DNA of 6,611 bases, from positions 1-6,611 of the forward strand of contig JBPBPY010000096.1 of assembly GCA_050954505.1 (NCBI GenBank), written 5' to 3'. Of the stretch, positions 1 through 4,827 are shown piece by piece (the first letter of the stretch is position 1; each line of letters begins with the position of its first letter). The translations under genes and the position numbers were made by a program. This DNA is from JAQGMO01 sp050954505 (lineage in GTDB: Bacteria; Pseudomonadota; Gammaproteobacteria; Burkholderiales; Burkholderiaceae_D). The notes beneath the pieces are model-generated. The model saw nothing but the letters and a program-made list of their open reading frames with translations, was not told the origin of the DNA and made no database searches.

Positions 1-716
1 ACAACATGAAGAAGGCGATCCAGACAAGCGGCGAGGTCTGGCTGTCGATGGCCAAGGACATCCTGGTCGAAGAGAAGCGGCAGATAAAAACGGTTGGCAA
101 GGACGGCCAAGTGGCCAGCGTGCAGCTGCTCAAGCCCGGCTACAACAAGGAAACCGGCGAGGTCACCACCGAGAACGATATCGGCGCGGCGAAGTTCGAT
201 GTGGTGTCCGACGTTGGGCCATCGAGCAGCAGCCGCCGCGCCGCCACTGTGCGTGCCATCACCGGCCTGCTGCAGATGACCACCGATCCCGAAATGGTCA
301 GCATCCTGGGCGCGATTGCCTTGGCCAACATGGAAGGCGAGGGCATGTCCGAGGTGCGCGAGTATTCCCGCAAACAGCTGGTGCGCAAAGGCGTCTACGA
401 GCCGACAGAAGAGGACAAGGCCGAAATGCAGCAGGAGCAGGCCAGCGCGCAACCGTCTGCACAGGACCAATATCTGCAGGCCGCAGCGCAGAAACAGATG
501 GCCGACGCCAAGAAAACGCAGTCCGATAGCGCCTTCAACGAGGCCAAGACCGACGAATCTCACGCCAATGCCATTGCCAAGCTTGCAACCGTCGATCTGG
601 CGCAGAACCAGCATGTCATGGACTCCATTCAAACGCTGCACACCATGGAAAACACAGCCCCACCAGCCCTTCCAGCCAGCGCACCGCAGCAGCCCGTTGA
701 TCAACAAAATCAATAG
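1..716 (+). CDS. P22-type portal protein, C-terminal part (5' end outside window)
   Basis: The portal is a dodecameric ring at one capsid vertex through which DNA is packaged and ejected. The reading frame is open to the first base, so this is the C-terminal part of a longer gene; the ATG at position 6 is probably internal. From memory of P22 gp1 (about 725 residues), several segments line up in order: SGEVWLSMAKDI (residues 8-19 from that ATG), the NDIGAAKFDVVSDVGPS stretch (about 57-73) and EYSRKQLVRKGVYEP (about 119-133). The last 100 or so residues are rich in Gln, Ala and Lys and look helical, as in the C-terminal barrel of P22 portal, but somewhat shorter. It ends in a disordered Pro/Gln-rich tail and TAG. 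The acidic scaffold and P22-like coat genes that follow support the call. The family assignment is by recalled similarity, not by a search. Confidence 0.88.
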   Translation, partial: NMKKAIQTSGEVWLSMAKDILVEEKRQIKTVGKDGQVASVQLLKPGYNKETGEVTTENDIGAAKFDVVSDVGPSSSSRRAATVRAITGLLQMTTDPEMVSILGAIALANMEGEGMSEVREYSRKQLVRKGVYEPTEEDKAEMQQEQASAQPSAQDQYLQAAAQKQMADAKKTQSDSAFNEAKTDESHANAIAKLATVDLAQNQHVMDSIQTLHTMENTAPPALPASAPQQPVDQQNQ

Positions 717-730
717 GTTGTTGCATTGAC

Positions 731-747
731 GATAGTTCCAATCTATC
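731..747 (+). promoter_or_regulatory. Small hairpin upstream of scaffold gene
   Basis: GATAG (731-735) and CTATC (743-747) form a 5-bp stem with a 7-base loop, one base before the larger inverted repeat that starts at 748. It is short and AT-rich and has no T-run, so it is not a terminator. It may stack on the larger hairpin, or it may be chance. Confidence 0.25.
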
Positions 748-797
748 ATTCCCGAAATGGTTACCACTGGCCAATTTCAGTGAGAAATTTCGGGAAT
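748..797 (+). promoter_or_regulatory. Long hairpin that covers the scaffold Shine-Dalgarno
   Basis: ATTCCCGAAAT (748-758) and ATTTCGGGAAT (787-797) are perfect 11-base reverse complements. Between them CACTG (765-769) and CAGTG (778-782) can form an inner 5-bp stem. No T-run follows, so it is not an intrinsic terminator. The only Shine-Dalgarno-like bases ahead of the scaffold ATG at 805 are GGGA (792-795), which lie in the right arm, so a folded transcript would hide them. In P22, scaffold synthesis is known to be autoregulated after transcription. A regulatory role for this hairpin is inference from that precedent and from its position. A protein-binding DNA palindrome is the alternative. 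Confidence 0.5.
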
Positions 798-804
798 AGT
801 TCAT

Positions 805-1704
805 ATGGGCGTAGAAAATTCGGTAGAGGATGAGATTGACCAGCTTGAAGACGACGAAATCGAGGAAGTAACAGAATTGGAAGGCGAGGGAGAGCAGGAC
901 CCCGAGCCGACCGACGACGAGCCAGCCGAGGACGAAGATGACGAGCTGGTTATCACCATTGGAGACGAAGAGCCGCCCGCTGAAGAAGAGCAAGAGCAGT
1001 TGTCGGCGCAGGCGCCGGCATGGGTAAAGGACTTGCGCCGGGAGCGCAAAGAACTCGCCAAAGAGAATCGCTACCTCAAAGAGCAAATCGCAGCGAGCCA
1101 GCAGAAAACTGCGCCCGCCGAAGTCGAAATCGGCACCAAGCCATCGATGTTCGACGAGGATATCGACTTCGATGAAGAAAAGTATGCCGCCAAGTTCGAG
1201 GCATGGACAGAACGCAAACGCTCGGTAGAGCAGGTCGCCAAGCAGAAGCAATCTGAAGAGGCCGCCGCACAGGAAGCCTGGGACAAGAAGCTCATCGCGA
1301 ACAAACAGGCAGCAGCCAGTCTGAAAGTACGTGACTACGAGGAAGCAGAATCCGTGGTCAAGGACATTCTCAGCGGAACCCAGCAGGGGATTATCATTGA
1401 CGCGATCAGTGACCCGGTTATGCAAGTGACCATGACCTACGCGCTCGGACGTAATCCGAAGAAAGCAAAAGAACTCGCAGCTATCACCAACCCCGTGCAA
1501 TTCACCATGGCGATTGCCGAACTGAAAGCTCAATTGAAAACCACCACACGCAAATCCGCGCCGGTTCCCGATAAAGCTGTGCGCGGTAGCGCGCCGGTGT
1601 CGGGGTCGGTTGACAAGAAACTCGCAGCGCTGGAAGCCGAAGCCGACAAGTCAGGTGATCGTTCCAAGCTGATCGCTTACAAGCGCGGCCTCAAGGCCAA
1701 ATAA
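805..1704 (+). CDS. Phage scaffolding protein (P22 gp8-like role)
   Basis: The scaffold guides coat subunits into a procapsid of correct size and leaves before or during packaging. Its 299 residues suit that role, and P22 scaffold is of similar size (303 residues). Of the first 66 residues 33 are Asp or Glu and none is Lys or Arg. Residues about 71-100 (PAWVKDLRRERKELAKENRY onward) look like a short coiled coil. Residues 120-190 are charged and helical. The C-terminus (about 269-299) reads as a helix-loop-helix ending in the basic segment RSKLIAYKRGLKAK, which matches the known use of a basic C-terminal helix-turn-helix by P22 scaffold to bind coat. It sits between portal and coat, as in P22. 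An in-frame stop at 781-783 leaves the ATG at 805 as the only good start. Its weak GGGA lies inside an upstream hairpin. The call rests on position and composition more than on residue identity. Confidence 0.83.
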   Translation: MGVENSVEDEIDQLEDDEIEEVTELEGEGEQDPEPTDDEPAEDEDDELVITIGDEEPPAEEEQEQLSAQAPAWVKDLRRERKELAKENRYLKEQIAASQQKTAPAEVEIGTKPSMFDEDIDFDEEKYAAKFEAWTERKRSVEQVAKQKQSEEAAAQEAWDKKLIANKQAAASLKVRDYEEAESVVKDILSGTQQGIIIDAISDPVMQVTMTYALGRNPKKAKELAAITNPVQFTMAIAELKAQLKTTTRKSAPVPDKAVRGSAPVSGSVDKKLAALEAEADKSGDRSKLIAYKRGLKAK

Positions 1705-1718
1705 CGCCACACACATTT

Positions 1719-1724
1719 AAAGGT
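1719..1724 (+). promoter_or_regulatory. Ribosome binding site of coat gene
   Basis: AAAGGT lies 8 bases before the ATG at 1733, in an AT-rich 28-base gap after the scaffold stop. It supports the start at 1733 over the internal Met codon at residue 12. It is a better site than that of the scaffold, as expected for the most abundant virion protein. Confidence 0.6.
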
Positions 1725-1732
1725 AAAGCCAA

Positions 1733-2998
1733 ATGGCAAACGCATTCAACCGCGAAGAGCGGATCATGTACGACGAAATGATCGAGGGTTTCGACGATCT
1801 GCTGGTGATCGCCAAGTCTGCCCGTGTGTATCACCCTTTCAGCGACCAAGAAATGCAGCGCGTCGGCGACAAGGTTTGGATTAATGTGCCGAATATTGCA
1901 GCGTCGTATGACGGGCTTGATCAAACATCGAATTTTGGTGACATCACGGAAATGGCCGTGCCGGTCGGCCTTGGCTTCCACAAGTCCGTCAATGGCAAGA
2001 TGACTACCAAGGACTTGCGCGACCCACTGCAACTAGCCAATTACGGCAAGGCTGCAAAGCAAAAGTTGTCCAGCGACATTAACCTGGCTCTGTACAACAC
2101 CGTCGCCTTGCAAGGCTCGCAATTCATCAAGCGCAGCAGTGCACCCACCGGGTTTGATGACATTGCCGCCGCTGATGCGCAACTGACCGAACAGGGCGTG
2201 CCACGGCATGACCGCATGATGTTCTTGGCCCCTCGCGTCTACAACGGCATGGCGAGCAATTTGGCTAAGCCGCAAACATCTGGTCTATCGCAAACCATGA
2301 CGGCGTTCGAAAAAGCGTATCTAGGCCCGATCGCTGGCTTCGATACCTACAAAAACGACCAATCAATCCGTTTGGGCGCCGCAACTGGCGGCACAACGAC
2401 TGTCGCGGCTGGAAGTCAATATTGGGTGCCGAAAGCTACCTCAACCGCCGCCACCAGCGAGACCGAGAACGTCGACAATCGCTACTCACCGCTGCTGGTA
2501 ACCTCGGCCAACTATGCCGGCATCAAGGCGGGCGATGCATTCACCATTACCGGCGTGAACTCGTTGCACATGATCACCAAGCAGGACACCGGCCAGCTGC
2601 AAACCTTCCGCGTTATTAGCAAGCCATCGGCAAATACAATTTTGGTGGCCCCGGCTCTCATTTCGGGTGGCGGCGGCACCAAGGCCGAAATGGAATACAA
2701 GAACATCACGGGCACGCCAGCCAACGGCGCCGCGATCAACTGGCTTAACACCGTCACCGCTGAAATGAGCCCGTTTTTCCTGAAGGACAACCTGCTGCTT
2801 CTGCCTGGCTCCTTCACTGTCGATCCAGCAGACGGTTGGAATGTAATGCGCGCCACGACTGATCTTGGTATCGCCATTACCTATGCTCGCCAAGGCGACA
2901 TCAACACTCTCAACGTCAAATATCGCTGGGACATCGACTTCGGCACCGCGTTGACAAACGCGCAAATGGCTGGCGTGGAGATGTTTAACCAAACCTGA
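1733..2998 (+). CDS. Major capsid (coat) protein, P22 gp5 family
   Basis: This protein forms the icosahedral shell with the HK97 fold. Its 421 residues are close to P22 coat (430). Segments that line up with P22 gp5 from memory are TTKDLRDPLQLANYGKAAKQ (91-110), where P22 has a similar DDLRDETAYRRRIQSAARK stretch; the AGFDTYKND region (201-209); VDNRYSPLLV (247-256), where P22 has VDNRFATVTL; KAGDAFTITGV (265-275), where P22 has KRGDKISFAGV; and YARQGDINTLNVKYRWDIDFG (384-404), where P22 has [21 protein letters not shown]. Residues roughly 215-340 correspond to the inserted I-domain that helps P22 coat to fold, and they include a glycine run near 312-315. The gene follows scaffold by 28 bases, has an AAAGGT site, and ends 11 bases before a strong terminator hairpin. 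Confidence 0.93.
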   Translation: MANAFNREERIMYDEMIEGFDDLLVIAKSARVYHPFSDQEMQRVGDKVWINVPNIAASYDGLDQTSNFGDITEMAVPVGLGFHKSVNGKMTTKDLRDPLQLANYGKAAKQKLSSDINLALYNTVALQGSQFIKRSSAPTGFDDIAAADAQLTEQGVPRHDRMMFLAPRVYNGMASNLAKPQTSGLSQTMTAFEKAYLGPIAGFDTYKNDQSIRLGAATGGTTTVAAGSQYWVPKATSTAATSETENVDNRYSPLLVTSANYAGIKAGDAFTITGVNSLHMITKQDTGQLQTFRVISKPSANTILVAPALISGGGGTKAEMEYKNITGTPANGAAINWLNTVTAEMSPFFLKDNLLLLPGSFTVDPADGWNVMRATTDLGIAITYARQGDINTLNVKYRWDIDFGTALTNAQMAGVEMFNQT

Positions 2999-3009
2999 CG
3001 CACCAAGAT

Positions 3010-3033
3010 GGCCAGCTTCAGGGCTGGCCTTTT
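3010..3033 (+). terminator. Intrinsic terminator after coat gene
   Basis: GGCCAGC (3010-3016) pairs with GCTGGCC (3023-3029) around a 6-base loop, followed at once by TTTT (3030-3033). The 7-bp GC-rich stem plus T-run is the standard form of a Rho-independent terminator. The T-run is short, so partial read-through into the downstream genes is likely. Confidence 0.75.
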
Positions 3034-3069
3034 GACCTTTCAGACCGCAGTGACAAAATAGGAAATCAA

Positions 3070-3531
3070 ATGACTGACGACATCAAAGACACCGCAGACA
3101 CCACCATTGATCCCGCAGCCGCCGAGCCTGCACGCATCGTTCCAGAGTTGACCGACGACGAACGCGAACAAGCCGAAAAGGAGGGCGTCAAAGAAGCGTA
3201 CAAGCAAAGTGCACAGACGAACTTCGCCACGCGCAGTGCAACCGAAACCACTGGCGGCGGCGATCGCTGGCCAGATCGCAGCGAAATCATGCAGTTTGCG
3301 GGCATGATCGACCTGGGCCTGGAGGAGTTCGAAAAAGCAATTGCTGCGGATGCTAAGCCCGCCATCCCCGAAGGCAAGGTTGCCGGCCTGCTAGGCTTGG
3401 AGCGTTCCGGCAAGAACCGCACGCAGTATGTCAAGGCCATGATGAAACGCCTTGGCGTGACATCGGTTTATGACGTGACTACGGCAGGCCCTGCCTTCAC
3501 CAATGACGTGACTCCCATCACGGCGCTTTAA
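3070..3531 (+). CDS. Hypothetical phage protein, acidic N-terminus
   Basis: I do not recognise this 153-residue protein. The first 45 residues are rich in Asp, Glu and Ala and probably disordered. Residues about 66-135 look like a compact helical domain, with the helix around SEIMQFAGMIDLGLEEFEKA (71-90) and a basic helix NRTQYVKAMMKRLGV (116-130). The last 20 residues are rich in Thr, Pro and Ala. No signal peptide or membrane segment is seen. AGGA (3060-3063) is 6 bases before the ATG. The gene lies between two intrinsic terminators, directly after coat, the place where P22 carries gp4; it has no resemblance I can see to P22 gp4. A head-completion, decoration or assembly role is plausible from position only. 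Confidence 0.8.
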   Translation: MTDDIKDTADTTIDPAAAEPARIVPELTDDEREQAEKEGVKEAYKQSAQTNFATRSATETTGGGDRWPDRSEIMQFAGMIDLGLEEFEKAIAADAKPAIPEGKVAGLLGLERSGKNRTQYVKAMMKRLGVTSVYDVTTAGPAFTNDVTPITAL

Positions 3532-3551
3532 CCAAATCACACGCAATACAC

Positions 3552-3575
3552 CGCCCACCTCTGCGTGGGCGTTTT
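3552..3575 (+). terminator. Intrinsic terminator after the 153-residue gene
   Basis: CGCCCAC (3552-3558) pairs perfectly with GTGGGCG (3565-3571) around the loop CTCTGC, followed by TTTT (3572-3575). It starts about 20 bases after the TAA at 3529-3531. The stem sequence is unrelated to that of the terminator at 3010, so this is not a simple duplication. Confidence 0.78.
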
Positions 3576-3602
3576 CACATCAACGATTGAAGAGGCGAAA
3601 CA

Positions 3603-4061
3603 ATGGCCGCAGGCAATTTCATTTTCCCCGACAAGGCAAAGCTGAATTTCTTCTCAGCGACTGACCTTCTCAACGCTGCAAACACTTTCAAGATGACGCT
3701 GCACACCAGCGCCTGGACCCCAAACAACAGCACGAACGAAGTATTTGCCGATGTCACGAACGAACTTGCAACGGGCAACGGCTACGCGGCTGGCGGTGTG
3801 ACGCTCAGTGGCGTTTCACTTGCGCAGGCAGCGGGTACGGTCAAGTTCACCGCAGGCAGCGCAGTCTGGACGGCATCTGGCGGTTCGATCCCTTCGTGGC
3901 GCTACGGCGTGATCCGCGCCGTCGGCACGTTCAACGGCAAGGTTGACCCCATCGTCGGCTACTTCTTGGGCGACACGACGCCCGCGGATGTGCCGGCCAC
4001 TACCGCACCCAATACCTTGACAGTCACGCCGAGCGCATCCGGCATCCTTTCGGCGACCTGA
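3603..4061 (+). CDS. Phage structural protein of unknown function, beta-rich
   Basis: The 152-residue product begins MAAGNFIFPDKAKLNFFSAT and continues with FKMTLHTSAWTP (29-40), then ATGNGYAAGGVTLSG (56-70) and VIRAVGTFNGKVDPIVGYF (103-121). It resembles a type of small phage and prophage protein I have met in many structural clusters, with the pattern DLLxxxxTFKMxLxTSAW, GYxxGGVTL and IVGYF. That group has no firmly established role to my knowledge. It is rich in Thr, Gly, Ala and short beta-prone segments, with no membrane segment, which suits a virion surface or decoration protein (inference). AGAGG (3591-3595) lies 7 bases before the ATG. The gene follows a terminator and heads a tight run of four genes. 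Confidence 0.85.
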   Translation: MAAGNFIFPDKAKLNFFSATDLLNAANTFKMTLHTSAWTPNNSTNEVFADVTNELATGNGYAAGGVTLSGVSLAQAAGTVKFTAGSAVWTASGGSIPSWRYGVIRAVGTFNGKVDPIVGYFLGDTTPADVPATTAPNTLTVTPSASGILSAT

Positions 4062-4063
4062 CC

Positions 4064-4465
4064 ATGACATTACGAGACGAAATACGGGCCAGACCCGATT
4101 GCGCAGCAGCGATTGCGGCCAAGGATATCGACGCTATCGCGGAAATCATGAGCGTCGGCCGAGTCAAGACCGGATCGGTAATCGGTGGTATCGGCTTGAT
4201 CATGGATGCAGTTGGCCCACAGGCTGGCGCAGCGTTTCTCGATGGGCTAGAAACAGCCGCCGCAGGAAATTCGGCGGTCAAGTGGGGGCTGTATTTGATC
4301 AAGGATGGCACCCTGGATTTCGGACTGAAATCAACCCAAGATTTTATAGGCCTGGTTGGCGGCCCTCTTACAGACGCCTTGCGCGCCATCGCCAATGTGC
4401 CAGACCCGCTCTCGCGCATCGATGTGGCCGAGGCTTTATTCAACGACGACGGGAGTGAGAAATAA
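4064..4465 (+). CDS. Hypothetical phage protein, MTLRDEI type
   Basis: This 133-residue protein begins MTLRDEIRARPDCAAAIAAK, followed by DIDAIAEIMSVGR (21-33). This opening is familiar from small proteins in phage structural clusters, where it looks like a helical module, but I know no proven function. Residues 36-60 are rich in Gly, Ala and Ile but include charged residues, so a membrane segment is unlikely. The C-terminal part (about 70-125) is mixed, with PLTDALRAIANVPDPLSRID. The ATG comes two bases after the TGA of the preceding gene and no Shine-Dalgarno is visible, so translation is probably coupled to that gene. Its TAA shares one base with the next ATG. Confidence 0.83.
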   Translation: MTLRDEIRARPDCAAAIAAKDIDAIAEIMSVGRVKTGSVIGGIGLIMDAVGPQAGAAFLDGLETAAAGNSAVKWGLYLIKDGTLDFGLKSTQDFIGLVGGPLTDALRAIANVPDPLSRIDVAEALFNDDGSEK

Positions 4466-4824
4466 TGGCATCAACCCATGTGTACAGCACGATCATTGCG
4501 ACAGGCACCAGCAATGCTGCGGGCGCGACCACTACCGGTGCGGTTGTTGACCTGACGACAAAATACGGCGCATTCCTTACCGCGAAGATCACCAACGGTG
4601 CTACAGCGCCGACAGTTGCGCCAAACGTCTACGTTTATACCTCAGGGAATGGCGTAGATTTCAAGCTGGCCTACAGGGCAGGCGGCGACACCGTTGCAGG
4701 CAGCGTTACGGAGCTTTCTTTCGACATCAGCGAGCGCGTTATGTATGTGCGCCTCGATGTGAGGGACAACACCGGGCAAGCAGTGACCTGCGAGGCTTTC
4801 GCTCAAATTCTGGCGACGATCTAA
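4465..4824 (+). CDS. Hypothetical phage structural protein, beta-sandwich-like
   Basis: The 119-residue product alternates hydrophobic and polar residues in many short strands: GAVVDLTTKYGAFLTAKITN (25-44), NVYVYTSGNGVDFKLAY (54-70) and FDISERVMYVRLDVRDN (86-102). This looks like a small beta-sandwich of the decoration, head-fibre or fibre-adaptor kind. That is a fold guess, not a family match. GGAG (4452-4455) lies 9 bases before the ATG. The start overlaps the previous stop as TAATG. The gene ends in TAA only three bases before the ATG of the large tail protein and is in the same reading frame with it, so the two products may work together or be translationally coupled. Confidence 0.82.
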   Translation: MASTHVYSTIIATGTSNAAGATTTGAVVDLTTKYGAFLTAKITNGATAPTVAPNVYVYTSGNGVDFKLAYRAGGDTVAGSVTELSFDISERVMYVRLDVRDNTGQAVTCEAFAQILATI

Positions 4825-4827
4825 GCC

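Noticed and set aside
726..749. Possible promoter with TTGACG at 726-731 before the scaffold gene
   Set aside because: No acceptable -10 hexamer occurs at 16-18 bases spacing.
616..1533. Long open frame on the minus strand (305 residues) antisense to the scaffold gene
   Set aside because: It is a by-product of the acidic codon bias of the scaffold gene. Its translation is rich in Leu, Phe, Cys and Arg, matches no family I know, has no clear ribosome site, and covers a well-supported gene set.
2486..2992. Minus-strand open frame of 168 codons within the coat gene
   Set aside because: The coat gene is strongly supported by its P22 gp5-like segments. The antisense product has no recognisable motif.
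3032..3059. Possible sigma-70 promoter, TTGACC (3032-3037) and CAAAAT (3054-3059), 16-base spacing
   Set aside because: The -10 is weak, and the predicted start at about 3066 would fall after the AGGA ribosome site at 3060-3063, giving a nearly leaderless message. The TTG overlaps the terminator T-run. Probably chance.
3070..3531. Identification of the 153-residue protein as P22 gp4 (tail accessory, head-to-tail adaptor)
   Set aside because: Position and size would fit, but the residues do not resemble the gp4 sequence I recall.
4169..4243. Membrane segment (holin-like) in the 133-residue protein
   Set aside because: The Gly/Ala/Ile-rich stretch at residues 36-60 includes Asp47 and Asp60 and lacks an uninterrupted hydrophobic run of about 20 residues.
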